DNA of 64,000 nucleotides from Casuarina equisetifolia (lineage: Eukaryota > Streptophyta > Magnoliopsida > Fagales > Casuarinaceae). The translations under genes were made by a program, and so were the position numbers. Location of the stretch: positions 10,355,583-10,419,582 of the forward strand of contig CM052359.1 of assembly GCA_028551475.1 (NCBI GenBank), read 5' to 3'. The notes under the pieces were generated by a model. It saw only the letters and a list, made by a program, of their open reading frames with translations. It did no database searches and was not told the DNA's origin. Shown here in pieces: positions 36,615-49,215 of the stretch (positions are counted from its first letter, which is position 1; every line of letters begins with the position of its first letter).

Positions 36615-39600
36615 TCAAATTTTCTGTTTCAGGCTAACTTTAATGATACCAATAGCTGATTTGGGTTCATAGTTCTCATCTGTATCCACCTCTTCGATTT
36701 CCTGAGAAGAGCATTGTACGACAAGCAATCAACATTTGCTACATTTGTCAGAAAGGTCGCAGATCTAAACAGAAATACGTCAATTGATAATTAGATAGCC
36801 CGTGTGATCTTTATAACTTCGAGACAAATCCAGTAAATTACTTAAACTATGCAATATAAACATGAAAAAGCCACCACTCTTAAACAGTATTCACCAATGT
36901 TACTCAAAAGTACAAAGACCAGATGGTGCTAACGTTAGTATATTCAAAAGGCCAGTCTGCAACAGGGCATCTCAATTAAATGCTATATCCTTTAAGAAGA
37001 CAGAATATGATCTTAGTTCTCGCAGTCAGGAAGACGTCCAGATCGGCAGTTCTAAATACTAGTCTATAGCTAACCACAGCAAAAAACCAGACACCATCAC
37101 AATTAGAAGAAACTGAAATTGTTTGTCACCTGAACAACTTCCTCTCCCTTGATGACTCGCCCAAATACAATAATTTTCTCATTTAAATCTGGAATTGGTG
37201 CAGTTGTGATGAAAAGTTCAAATCCTTTGTCATGACGTTTGCCCTTAGAAGTTCCAAGCATGAATGCTTCATGTTTCATACTGTTTAAACATTACAAATT
37301 CACATATCAAGAAAGCCAAAAAGATAAGGTCACAAACTATCCAATCCATTTAAAAAAATAGCCATCGACCTTGTGTCAAGATGATTGTAACGTTTTCCTC
37401 TCAAGGTCCAATCTTCTGCGTCTCCTCCTGCCTTCTGATTATCCCCTGCTTGAATCACATAGTGTTTTATAACACGATGAAACAGCATCCCCTTGAAGTG
37501 CCCCTTTTGACTGCAAAACCAATTGCATTCGGGTTCAACAAAAATTGTCGTCAAGGTCATGTACCTCAGCAAACTCCAGAAGGTGGAAGCATTTAGCGGA
37601 TGTGCATCGAGCACAACAAAGACTAAAAAGTCAATAAATTGTCTACTTATAATTTTACATGACTGTTAAAACAAACTAATTAACAACTACAGGTAGTCAA
37701 TGATCTTAGATGTTTAAAAGCTCCATGTCAGGAACATACACATTTCTAATTCATATTTAATCAGTTCCACAGCTTTCAACTAGCACATGCATGATTCCGC
37801 TGAACTACTTAATATGTTTTAAGCTCTAAATTTTTAGAGTTGTAGCAGTTACATCCCTATACTCTCTGTGCCAAAACCCCCAAGCATAAAACCAAAAACA
37901 AATAAGATCTCAAGCCAAACCATTATTATTGCCATGACATAACAAAACAGCTTTCCAACTACAGGATCTCAAGCCAATACATGACATCTGACCAATCTGC
38001 TTGTTGACGGAACAAATCAAAACCCGCCAATGGGGTAAGAATGTAGCAAGCAAACCAATGGGTCATTTGCGGACAACACTAACCTTTTAAAGCTTTTCTA
38101 TTGTCAGAAAACTTGGTAAATAGCATTTCTCTTAGTCGGAATAAGTCAAGAGTTAATGGAGAAGTAAAATGCAAATTTTTTCTGATAAATAACATTGTAC
38201 CGACTAAACAATTTTCTGTAAATTTGCACAAATGAAGAAAGCTAATTGAATGTATCATACTAAAGGATAATCTGATTTTCCACATATTCCTGTATCAACA
38301 AAAAAAAAATAACAGGAATATGTGCACCATCAGCTACATGAACAGTTTCCCCCCCAAAATACTCATAATTTAAGCAAGAGTGGTGACTCAACTACTCACC
38401 ATAATTCAATGAATTCGTCAACAACCTCAGGAGAACTTTCCTTGTAGAGTTCCACTGTTATGGAGCCTTTTGAGGTATTCAAAACCTATTGATAGAAAAA
38501 TAATAAAAGCATAAGAAAATCGATGAGGGGGTGTTATTCACCTTGTGACAAAGCAGTGGCTCCATATCAGAGTTTATATTTAACGCTTGCAAGAAAATGA
38601 ATGGAAAAACCTACAGCATATCCAGGGACATCAGATTTCTTTGGATCCGCAAAAGCATCTTCATCCTATTGCCAATTAAGAAATAGTATGGTGAAAGAGG
38701 TATTAGTATTATGAATAATTGAGCTCTACGTTAGCAGTGAAATTCTGTAATAAACATATAAAAACATGTACACCAGATAAATCTATAAACAAAATCCGCA
38801 ATGTGGCTAGCATCTAACAAGATTTCTAATCCACAATGGCTGGAAATAAAAGGAAAACTACAATACAACAGAACTATAGAATATATTACAGAACAAAAAT
38901 TAAGACAGCCAATAAGACTATACCTCAGAAACTGACATGTGACTATCTGTTTGAAGTCTTGACCTAAACACAAGTTGGCAAGTAATGTAATTAGCCAACA
39001 AATAATAATCCTAAGTAGTTCCAATTCTTTAAGCACATAAAACAGAAGCTATTAAAATAAAAACTTTTATGTCATTTGTATGGGTACTTCCTTTTACTGA
39101 ACCTAATATAAGTGCATGCATGGTCTCATAACATATGATCAAAAGCTATTATTGAAGTCAACCGTGAGGAGTATTCCAAAAATTCTGTGATTCAGTCCAG
39201 CCAGTCAAGCTAAAACTTTAGGTCAAAAGTAACTAGTGTGATGTATATAGCCTCAAGCACTATAAACACCGAGATTTTATTCAACTTAACCATTCAGGTA
39301 AATTTAGGAAACAAGTTCCTCGTTCAGTCAATAGTCTGTCCAACCTGAGCTTTTCTATTATCAAGAGTAACAGCACCAATTTTCATACCCAACCCATATA
39401 GATTTTCCTTTTTCCTAACATTGCCAATTAATTTCAGATATTACTTCAGAATTCACATTGTTCCTGTCTCCCATCTTCTAAGAATGAATCCCACTTTGTG
39501 AAGGCAAATATATATATGAGCACAAACACAAAACTTTACAAACCTTTGACTCCAATGTCTGTATGTAGAAAACAGGAAGAACACAATCAACACAACAATC

Positions 39601-39695
39601 AAATTGCATAATATGATAGTTGTGACACTTATTCGAGTTGGTCCCTTCTTCTTTTTGCTTTGCTGTAGCAGGGCTTGAGGTTTGATCCTTGCCAT
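36615..39695 (-). CDS. CYP21-4: Membrane-anchored cyclophilin, CYP21-4-like peptidyl-prolyl isomerase (7 exons)
   Basis: Exons 39695-39544, 38963-38924, 38665-38615, 38485-38400, 37510-37370, 37280-37130 and 36701-36615 join in frame for 235 aa, the length I recall for Arabidopsis CYP21-4. The N terminus is [19 protein letters not shown], then one membrane span (about residues 23-43) and the YRHWSQR motif. The luminal cyclophilin-like domain starts near [17 protein letters not shown] and includes [30 protein letters not shown] and [20 protein letters not shown]. The FHR arginine is kept, but the usual GSQFFI and active-site tryptophan region is altered, so isomerase activity may be weak. Arabidopsis CYP21-4 is reported in the Golgi membrane; CYP21-3 is the alternative paralog. 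It converges on the PPR gene. Confidence 0.92.
38281..38324. repeat. Inverted repeat hairpin in CYP21-4-like 3' UTR-distal intron
   Basis: CACATATTCCTGT (38281-38293) and its exact reverse complement ACAGGAATATGTG (38312-38324) are separated by 18 mostly-A bases. The hairpin lies in the intron between exons 4 and 5. It could be a fold in the pre-mRNA or a trace of a small transposon. Confidence 0.8.
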
Positions 39696-41392
39696 TTGGG
39701 GCCAAGTTTCAGCTTCAAAGCGCGCGCACAAATTCCTACGATGTTTGCGGACTCTTTCAAGTCACATTTAAGAATCATAACATTTACAGAAAGCCGAAAA
39801 CGTTCAAAAGAAAACCCATGAAATGGAACTTCAACGAATGACAAGATTAAGCATAATTTGCAAATGAGTAAAACCGAACAACATTACAGACTGGAAAGTC
39901 CCAAGACTAAGTTGTTTTTCAATTAGGATGGAATTTCAGTTCCTAAATTGAATGTCTTACTTCTGCATACTCTGGACGGAACAGTGGAACAGTATCCTCT
40001 ATTGGTAAATGCTGAGGACGCAAAATCTGGACTATCTCTTTAACAACAAATGTTGAGATTTTGAAAGCTCCATCCTAATCTGCCCTCAGCAAAGGGCTTA
40101 CAACTCCAATCCAGAATTTCCAATTCCCCACAAACCAAATGCAGACCAACCACTGAAGGTTTACACTATCAAAGGCAAAAGTCTCCCAATTTGAATCAAA
40201 CTCCAATTTCGCGCATATCCTCAATAAAATTCAAAATTCTGATAGTTTTAAACTAAGATCTTAAAATTCACACAAGTGAAACCTGAACCACGCTACTTTT
40301 TAAGCAAATAGATCAATATCTGTCTATAACTTAAAGAAACCATAGGAAAGGAAATTCTCGCGGCCAAAATTGACACGGAGAATCACGAGGAACTGAGGGA
40401 AACATCCTTTGGAACGGTTTCGGAGTTCAAGAATGGAGGTCAAGAGGTTTACCTTCGTGGATGTGAATCTACCGCCGGCAGACTTTAGGATCTTCGCAGC
40501 TCGGATTCGATCCCTTCGTTTCCGAGTCACCAAAAGGATAAACCGTCGTCGTTTTGCCGCTACAGGTGGCCCAGTCCCTTCTCGCCTGTTTTGTTGGCAA
40601 TGTAGCGCCAACGTTTATGCCTCAGCCGATCTTTGTCATCGTAATAAATTCATTCCTCAGGCTTTTTAAGTCTCACAAACATTTAAATTTTTTGGCCTCG
40701 ACCTCGTTCGTCACGAAGTCAGAAAATTACTCACGGACAAGTTACTACGGCACTTCATTTCCTTACCGACTTGATAACAGCGACGCAACAAGTTCTGAGG
40801 AACTGTCATTCTTCCCGAGATTATGAAGATTTTCTTATCTCAATTATTGTTGCCTCGGTAAATGTAAAAATTGGTTTATATTGAACCACAAAAAATATTT
40901 GTGTAAAATTCTAAGTCCACTTTGATGTGTATTGTTTAGTATGATCTTCTAACAATTGATCTTATTTATCATCTCATGGGATTCTTTACGAGTTTTTCAT
41001 ATATATCTCTTAACAAAATGGCGTGATAAAATGTAAATATCGTTACTTACTAGATGTTCCACAAGTCTTGAAGTTTGAACTCAATTTCTCTCACATTTTT
41101 GGAGGAGAAATGCATTTTGACAACTTCTTTTATTAATGGGTTGCCTAGTGCCCCATTAGGATATTGAACTCCTTTTGAGATGCTTCTTGGCAAAATCCTT
41201 TATATAGATCACTTTTGAGTCTTTAGTTGTTGATGTTATGCAACAATTCTTCATTTGAGAGACAAGTTTGCCATTTGGACAGTCCCTTGTGTTTTCATGA
41301 AATACCCTTCAATGCAAAAGGGTCCATATTTATGATTTAAAGACATACAAGTTCTTTATCAATTGTGATATTGCTTTTATAAATACAACTTT
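39696..41392. promoter_or_regulatory. Upstream region of the CYP21-4-like gene and spacer to the transposon block
   Basis: Minus-strand 5' UTR and promoter of the cyclophilin gene probably lie at about 39696-40650. ORFs at 40324-40826 are less AT-rich, have no recognised domain and probably mark the leader or promoter. From 40830 the DNA is AT-rich and grades into the retrotransposon remnant. Confidence 0.4.
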
Positions 41393-42054
41393 CATTTCTC
41401 TTTGAGTTCATCGCTAAACTCTTTCATGGATCTTGCAACACCTAGTGCGAAAGCTACCCATTCGAATGATTTGACATTGCTCACTTCATATGTTCCTTTA
41501 GAACCCCACATCCAACCACTAGCCATTTTGGATCTTGTAAATGTACTCATATTACTTATGGATGCATCATCCACTCCAAATGCACCCACACCACTTGTGG
41601 ATGTACCAACCAATACATATCCTACAATTGCACCCACATTACTTGTGGTTACTCTAATTGTATTGGCACCATTTCTAGTTACACTAGCCATTATGGCTCT
41701 TCTAATGAACTCACACCACTTGTGGATGCATTAGCTATTAAGGGTTGCCTAGATACATCCATAACACTAGTGGATGCACCACCTATGCCTTCACTTGGTA
41801 CTTTACTTGAACTTGAGGTGGCCTTTAATCCTCAAGTGAAAGCCATTAAACATTTTACTTGGACATCACGACCTTTCATTTAGACTACAAACTACATTTG
41901 TAATTCACTTAAATATGAACTTTCTATTAGTTTATATCTTATTCCCCATCATGTATCTCTTGATTACTTTGCTCCTCATCATAAGCACTTTATAGCCTCC
42001 ATCTCTTCATTCTTGAACCTAAAATCTATCATTATGCATTTAAAAGACTTTCAT

Positions 42055-43480
42055 TGGGTAGAGGCTATGGTTAGGGAGTTGGTAGCCCTTAGGTCAATCA
42101 CACATGCAATGTTGTTCCACTACCATCATGTTGTAAGGCTATTCGATGTAAATAAGTGTACAATGTGAAATACTTAGCTAACAATGCAGTCAAGTAGTAC
42201 AAGACTTGTCTTATGGCTAAAGAATTTATTTAGAGAAATGAAATTGAATATAATGAAACATTTTCACTTATGACCAAGATGGTGACAGTTAGATATGTGG
42301 TTAGCATTATTGTCATCAAGCATTGGTGCTTGCATTAGTTGGATATGTAGAATGCTTTCTTGCATGAACATCTATTGGAAGAAGTCTACATGACATTACC
42401 ACATGATTTTTCTCGTTAAGGGAATTGTTATTTCTCTCACTTGTGTAAGTTTTTGTATGGATTTAAATAAGCATTAATGCAATAGTATGCCAAGTTTACG
42501 TAAGCACTTCTTATAGTCAATTTTTAGCTTTCTCATAATGATTATTCTCTTTTTATTAGGTGACACAAAGGAAACATTGTTATTCTATTAATTTATGTCG
42601 ATGACATTCTCATCACTATGAATAATGGTGTTATTATTTTAGAATTAAAAAGATATCTATATTTGCACTTTCACATGAAAGACCTTGGGCAATGTTGGTA
42701 TTTCTTAGACATTAAGATCTCTCATTCCTAATAGGAATATTCCTTAGTTAGCACAAAGATGTATTACAATTGATTTCTAAAACTAGTCTTCCTAGTTCCA
42801 AGCTTGCCATTAGTTTCATAGAATATAATTAAAAGTTAACCATTCTTAAGTACAATATTAGATATCCTGAAAAGAAAGATGACCCCACTTTGGAAGATAA
42901 AATTTATTATAAATGACCTATTAGATGACTTAATTATCTTACTAATACAAGACTAGATCTCAGTTTTGTTTCAACATCTCAATTAGTTCTCTCATGATCC
43001 TAAGTGCTCTCACATAGAGGTTGCTATGTAAGTGTTATGATGTGTTAAAGAATCTCTAAGTCTTGGATTATTTTTGTTATCATCACTAGCTTAGATTCAG
43101 ATTATGCCACTTATGCTATGTCATGACATTGCATCATGGAATGTTGTATCAAGTTGGGTTATTTATTTATTTTTTGGTTAACTAATAAATTACCAACAAT
43201 CTTTAGATTGTTTGCTAAATCAAAATACAAAGCTATGGGATATGCAATTTATGAGATCATCTGGCTCTTTGACATTTTTAAAAATATTGTTATTCATGTG
43301 CCTTGTCCCACTACTCTACATTATGATAATGAAACAACTCAACATATAGTTGCAAGCCTAGTCTTCCATTAACGAATGAAGTATATTGAGATTGATTGTC
43401 ATTTCATTTAAGAAAATTTATAATGGGACATCATTAGAATTGAGTATATGAACATTAGAAAACACCCCATTGAGTTATTC
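42055..43480 (+). pseudogene. Copia pol remnant: reverse transcriptase and RNase H
   Basis: Dead coding region with frame breaks throughout. The polymerase active-site codons for YVDD are still present at 42594-42605. The RNase H part at about 43100-43480 keeps DN of the copia CDNQ motif as YDNE. It cannot encode a working protein. Confidence 0.85.
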
Positions 43481-43568
43481 ATTAAGGCATTAGGTAGTAC
43501 TTAGTACTAATATCTATTATCCAAGCTCAAGGTGCTAGATCTTCATAAGCCTTCAACTTAAGGGGTAA

Positions 43569-43613
43569 TGTTATATATTAGGTTGTTTGTCTTTATTTTT
43601 ATCTTGAGCCTTA
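43569..43613 (+). repeat. Left piece of the copia 3' LTR (inferred)
   Basis: Begins TGTTATATATTAGG right after a purine-rich tract, which is the usual position and opening of a copia 3' LTR. It stops at the gypsy insertion point. The rest appears to resume at 49216. Confidence 0.6.
43610..43613. repeat. Target duplication CTTA, left of the gypsy element
   Basis: CTTA directly before the 5' LTR TG matches CTTA at 49212-49215 directly after the 3' LTR CA. A 5-bp duplication with one change is also possible. Confidence 0.7.
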
Positions 43614-44243
43614 TGTTCTAGACTAGTAGTATAGGTCAATGGGTTGGCCAAGTAATTACGAGTTGGACTTCTATGTGTTGGACTGGCAATGCAAGCTAAT
43701 GGATTAAGTTGGCGAGTATGAGTCTAACCCACTTAGTTTTCTTTATTGTTGGATTATTCACTTGGGTGGTGTCCATTGTAGTTTCCTTTTTCATTCCTTG
43801 TATTTGAATGTTCTAAAATATAAATGACCTCTTTAATGAAGAAAACATTTTTTGGCTACTTATCATTATAATGACTCTGATATTGAATAAAAATTATTAT
43901 GATGATTCAATATTTATGATAACAACTTCAGTCTTAATAAAAATATCTATGGTTTAAAATTATAAGTGTCTATATTTAATGAACCTAATTCAAATTCTAA
44001 GTAACGTTCACACATTTATGATTCTGCCATAAATGTGTAACCAATGCAACATTGACTTCTTGAGAGAAGGCAAACACCTATATAAAAGGAACCTCTCAAC
44101 TCCTTTTCTACTCTCAATACTCCCATTGTTCCTTTCCTAGTTTTCTATTTAAAGTTTAACCCTCAGGGTGACTTATTTGAAGGTTAACTTAATTTCTAGC
44201 CAAAAGCTAAATGCTGAACAAATTCCTCTCTAAGTTCATTACA
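43614..44243 (+). repeat. 5' LTR of the gypsy element
   Basis: 630 bases, TGTTCTAGACTAG to AAGTTCATTACA. It includes a TATA-like CTATATAAAAGGAACC at about 44079. It aligns along its full length with 48570-49211 but with many differences, mostly transitions. Confidence 0.9.
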
Positions 44244-44245
44244 AG

Positions 44246-44257
44246 TGGTATTAGAGC
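44246..44257 (+). promoter_or_regulatory. Primer binding site of the gypsy element, tRNA-Met type
   Basis: TGGTATTAGAGC differs at one base from the common plant initiator tRNA-Met site TGGTATCAGAGC. It lies two bases after the 5' LTR. Confidence 0.85.
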
Positions 44258-44584
44258 TAAGTTCATAAAAGACATGCTAAATTATTTGTGAGATGGCTAA
44301 CAATGCTCCAAAAGTTGTGACAAAATCATATGCATAAAACATGCAAAGAGAAAAAGGCCACAAACCTTGACGACAATGAATGTGGAAGAAAAAGTGGTGG
44401 AGCTAGAATGCTTTATAACTTTTATTGTAGAAAGAGTAGTAGATTTGGAAATATTCATAGACTGGATAGTTGGCTTGGAAAGAGTTATGGTGAAATGCCA
44501 AGAAGAGATCAACACCTTGCAGAAGGAGAAAGTTAATGTTGTTGTTCATATTGATATTCTTTAGCTACTGATGTATAGTGGAAA

Positions 44585-47500
44585 ATAAGATGCAATTGAA
44601 TTGGAGAATTTTCTATGACATATGCAATGCTATTTTGACATGGCTTAAATTTGCAATGATGATTTTAAGGTACAAACTATCTCTTACTATTTGACTTACA
44701 ATGTTAATATGTGGTGGCATAAGAAATGCAATGAGATGGAAAATGAGGAGGACAAGGTTGAAACCTATGAAGAGTTTAAAGTGAAATTGAAGCAACAATT
44801 CTTCCTTGAGAATGTGGAACAAAGAATATATGAGACAGTGAGGGATTTGAGGCATACGACAACCTAAGGGCATATGTTCTTATTTGCAAATGCAACACTA
44901 TTCCTTATGAATGTACTTGAGAAGACTCCATTATTCTTCTTTATGAGTAGTCTTTAAAAGTGGGCCAAAGGCAAAATGGAAAAGAGCAAAGTCACAAAGC
45001 TAAGTTGTACTATCTCTATTATGGAATCTTTGGCGGATCGTAGGCAACCTAAGTCATCATTTAGGCTACCAACTTGGACTAACAATTCAAGAAAAGAAGA
45101 AGGGAGTCAATGTACATTCAACCACAATAGAGGTAATAAATCCTTTAATTAGGATGGTGATAAAAAGAGAAATAATCTTTTTCTTTTATCCATAAAGGCC
45201 CAAACTATATGAGAGATTACCTGAAGAAGGGGTCCTTTAATGGTATGAAACAAAGGGCAACCTAAGAAGAAACTCCAACAAATGATGGTCATATGGCAGC
45301 ACTTCAAATGTTTAACTCAATAGAAGGTAAGGCCCCTAGACTAGCTACAAAATCTTTAATATATGTGTGGTATGTAGTCAACAGTAAGAAAGCCAAAGTT
45401 ATGGTAGACTTGGCTGCAATACACAATTTCATTACACTTGGAGAAGCCAAGAAATTAGATCTCTTGGTCAAGAAATATATCAAATTGTTGAAAACACTAA
45501 ACAACACTCCATGACCAATGTCTGGTATTACCTAAGAAGTGGACTTGCATGTAGACAAGTGGGGGGATAAAGTAAATCTTTTAGTGGTAGCTTTGAATGA
45601 CTACAAGTTAGTCCTCAAGTTAGATCTCCTACACAGCTAATGCTTTCCTTTAACCTACATATAGTTGCCTATGCATATTTGCAAGTGACATGTCATGTAT
45701 GATCCCTACAAAGGCCATGGATCCTACACAAATAAGTCTTTCTGCCATGCAATTGAAGAAATAGATACAAAAAGGTAAGGAGACTTATTTAGAGATGTTG
45801 AAAGAGAAAGAGAAGATTGTGAATGAGAACAATCTTTCTTAAGTTGTTTGTGAGCTCCTTGAAGAGAACAAGGATGTGATGCCCCCAGAAATGCCCAAGC
45901 AACTACTTCTTAGAAGGAAATTTAATCATGAAATTGAGTTGGAATTGAGGATGAAGCCTCCAATGAAAGCCCCTTACCAAATGTCCTTATCAATGCTAGA
46001 GGAACTCAGGAAATAATTGAAGTCACGGTTAGATAGGGGGTACATTCAGACTTAAAAAACCAATATGGTGCTCAAGTATTCTTCCAAGCAAAGAAAGATG
46101 GATCATTGCGTCTCTACATTGATTATAGAGCACTGAATAAGGTAACCATAAAAACCAAATACCTTATTCCTTTAATAGTAGATTTGTTTGGCAAGTTGGG
46201 TTATACTTGTTACTTCACGAAGTTGGACTTGAGATCGAGGAACCATCAAATCTAAATTGCTGCAAGTGATGAGCTTAAAACAACATGTGTGACAAAATAT
46301 AGCTTTTTTAAATGGTTGGTCATGCCTTTTGGCTTAACTAACTCTCTGGCAATGTTATGCATTTTGATGAATAACTTACTTCACCCTTATTTAAATAAGT
46401 TTATGGTGGTATACTTAGATGATATTGTGGTGTATAGCAACTTTATATAAGTTTTATATGAAGAAGAAGTCCATTTACTTGGACATATTATTAAGCAAGG
46501 GACATTGAGAATGAATGAAGCCAAAGTGAAGGTAATCCAAGAGTGAGAAACTCCTTCCACGGTAATAGAACTAAGATATTTCCTTGTTCTTGTTAATTAT
46601 TATAAATGATTTATTGTTGGATATTTGGCAAAAGCTACACTTTTGACTAAATTACTAAAAAAGTCTAAGCCTTCGATCTTTTGAAGGCTATGATGATGAA
46701 GAAATTGGTGTTGGTGCTACCCGACTTCACAAAGTCATTTAAGGTACATATTGTTGTTTCTAATTTTGCTATTGGAAAGGTACTAATGCAGGAAGGACAC
46801 CCTATTGCCTTTCAAAATCAAAAACAAAATGAAGTGGGACACAAATACATGATGCAAGAGAAGGAAATGATGGTTATAGTTTACTGCTTGAGAACATGAC
46901 ATCACTACCTCTTTGAATTGCAATTCCTTATTCAAATGGATAATGTAGCCATAAACTACTTCCAAACTTAAAAGAAGTTGTCACTGAAACAAGTTACGCG
47001 GCAAGATTTCTTTGTTGAGTTTGATTACATGATAAAGTACAAACCTTAAAGGACAAATGTTGTGGCAAATGCCCTTATGAGTTTAGTTGTGGAAAACACA
47101 CTACAACTAATATGATAAAGAATTGTCTACGATCCCATGACTAATCAATTGACAACTTGTGAAAAAAGGAAAAATAAAACAGTTTTGGTTGGAAGATGGA
47201 CTACTTCACACTAACAGAAGATGCTTATATGTGCTAAAATGGGAGAACCTTCACTGCAAGCTTATCAAGGAATGCTATGATAGCAAGTGGGCAAGTTATC
47301 TTGGACAACAAAGAACTTGAGCTTTAATGGAAGCTTCATACTATTGGCTTGGAATGAGAGATAAGGTAAAGTTATGCATGGAAGCTTACCTTATCTATTA
47401 GTAGGATAAACCAGAATAGAGACCCTCTGGTGGGTTGTTGGAGCCCTTACCTATCTCAAGTCATCCATCAGAGAGCGTCTTGATGGACTTTATCATTAGG

Positions 47501-48540
47501 TTATTGAAGGTAAACAAGTGTAAAGAAATTCCAATGGTGGTGGACCAACTCTTAAAGTATGCTACTTTCATACTAGCCTTATGGAATGTCAAAAAAGAGT
47601 CCCTGTTAAGCTCTTTTTCAAGCATGTGGTGAAGTTTTAGAGACTACTATGGAGCATCATCAATGATAGATATCAATGCTTTATAGGTTGGTAATGGAGG
47701 AAGCTATTTAAGTTGTTGGGCTTAGAATTGCAGTTCTTTACAAGCTTTCAACTTTAGACATATGGACAAACATAGAGGGTGAACAACCTTGTGGAGTTGT
47801 ACTTAAGGTATTTCGTGAGGAAGAATCAAAAGATTGGGTAAAATTGATGCATGTGACTCAATTCTGTTACAATTTTTAGAGGAGTAAATTAATGAACAAA
47901 AGCCCATTTGAGTTAGTGACAAGGCAACAACCATTGATTTCTCCAACCTTGGAAACCAAGGATTTAAGTCAGTATTCTAGTGCCTTCAACATAGTTAAGT
48001 CATGGTAGAAAAATGTTAATGTTGCAAGGTCTTACTTGAATAAAGAAATAAAGAAAATGAAAGGATAGATTGATAAAAAGAAAAGGTTGGCTAACTATAA
48101 CATCGGGGGTCAAGTATTGGTAAAATTCCTTCCCCACTAGTATAAAGCTTATTGTCCCCTTTACAAGGGACTAGTTTGCAAATACAAAGGCTCATTTGAG
48201 TTTGTGAGAAAAGTTGGGAAGGTGACTTACCAATTAGACCTCCTACCTAACCTCTAGATCCATCCAGTTTTTCATGTAAACATATTAAAGCCTTTTCATA
48301 GGGATAAAGAAAACGCAAGGTTGAGTAAGCCAATGAGGGCTCTTTTGATGATGATGACCTCCTTTAAGAAAGAGGCAAAGGAAATCTTGGCTAATCGCAT
48401 ATTTTAGGAGAAAATAGTTCATTCACAACAACAATTCTTGATTAAGTGGAAATGATTGCCAAAAAGTGAAGTAACATGGGAGTTCAAGGATAATTTTTGA
48501 CAATTCAAAGATCTCATTAATTGTTACTTAGAGGTGATGA
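44585..48540 (+). pseudogene. Gypsy gag-pol remnant with chromodomain
   Basis: Readable pieces appear in order but in changing frames. Gag is at about 44585-45040 (MWWHKKCNEMENEEDKVETY). Protease is at about 45360-45500, with MVDLAAIHNFI where a working enzyme has D-T/S-G. Reverse transcriptase is at about 45880-46445, with MPFGLTNS and the YLDDIVVYS codons at 46412-46438. RNase H is at about 46710-47100, where the first catalytic Asp seems lost (HIVVSNFAIGKVL). The integrase core is at about 47435-47900, and a chromodomain piece with FLIKWK is at about 48360-48540. The many stops rule out activity. Confidence 0.87.
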
Positions 48541-48554
48541 GGGCGTCACCAAAG

Positions 48555-48569
48555 TAGGTGGGTGAAAAA
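48555..48569 (+). promoter_or_regulatory. Polypurine tract of the gypsy element
   Basis: TAGGTGGGTGAAAAA lies directly before the 3' LTR TG, the normal site of plus-strand priming. Confidence 0.65.
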
Positions 48570-49211
48570 TGTTCTAGATTAGTAGTATAGGCTGACGGGC
48601 TAGTCGAATGAGTACGAGTCAAACTTCTATATGTTAGATTGATAATATAGACCGATGGACTGAACTGGTGAGTATGAGTCCAACTTACTTAGTTTTCCTT
48701 GTTGTTGGGTCGTCCACTTAGATAGTGTCCATTGTAGTTTTCTTTTTCATTCTTTGTATTTGAATGTTCTAGAATGTAACTAACCTCTTTAATGAAGAAA
48801 ATGTTTTTGACTACATACGATTGTGATGATTCTAATATTGAATAAGATTACTGTTATGATTCAATATTTATGATTGTAACATTAGTCTTAATACAATTGT
48901 CCACACTTGAGAATTACACGAGTCCTAATTTGATGAACCTAATTCAAACTCTAAGTAATATTCATACATTTTATGACTCCACCATAAATGTGTAACCGAT
49001 GCAACATTAAATTCTTGAGAGAAGACAAATACCTATATAAAGAGAACCTTCTAGCTCCTTTTCTCATTCAATTCACTTGAACTCTTCACACTCTTAACAC
49101 TTCCATTGTTCCTTAACTCTCCTAGTTCCTTAGGGTGATCCTAGTTCAAGGTTGACTTAGTTTCTAGCTAAGAGCTGAGTGCCAAACAAATTCCTCTCTA
49201 AGTCCATTACA
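48570..49211 (+). repeat. 3' LTR of the gypsy element
   Basis: 642 bases, TGTTCTAGATTAG to AAGTCCATTACA, with CCTATATAAAGAG at about 49030. It pairs with 43614-44243. Confidence 0.9.
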
Positions 49212-49215
49212 CTTA

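Larger units (their letters stand above)
41393..43613 (+). mobile_element. Decayed Ty1/copia retrotransposon, 5'-truncated
   Basis: Many stop codons and frameshifts, but the order of domains is clear. A linker-like region (about 41393-42050) holds repeated PLVDAP/PTPLVDVP-like phrases. It is followed by a reverse transcriptase with readable pieces MVTVRYVVSI, NAFLHEHLLEEVYM, LIYVDDILIT and HMKDLGQCWYFLDI. Last comes a copia RNase H with SKYKAMGYAIYEIIWL, LHYDNETTQHIV and IEIDCHF. A purine tract (about 43555-43568) then leads to a TG at 43569 that looks like the 3' LTR start. No integrase, gag or 5' LTR could be found, so the element is truncated. Its 3' LTR is broken at 43613 by the gypsy element. 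Confidence 0.82.
43614..49211 (+). mobile_element. Decayed Ty3/gypsy chromovirus-type LTR retrotransposon, about 5.6 kb
   Basis: Two diverged LTRs (43614-44243 and 48570-49211) face the same way, each from TGTTCTAGA to ATTACA. A primer site resembling initiator tRNA-Met (TGGTATTAGAGC, 44246-44257) follows the 5' LTR and a purine tract precedes the 3' LTR. Internal order is gag, protease, reverse transcriptase, RNase H, integrase and chromodomain, which is the Ty3/gypsy chromovirus order. All coding parts carry stops and frameshifts, so the copy is dead. CTTA flanks both ends. It sits inside the 3' LTR of a copia element, so it is the younger of the two. Confidence 0.88.

Noticed and set aside
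41392-41691. 99-codon minus-strand ORF
   Set aside because: Antisense of the copia remnant; the plus strand carries the recognisable phrases.
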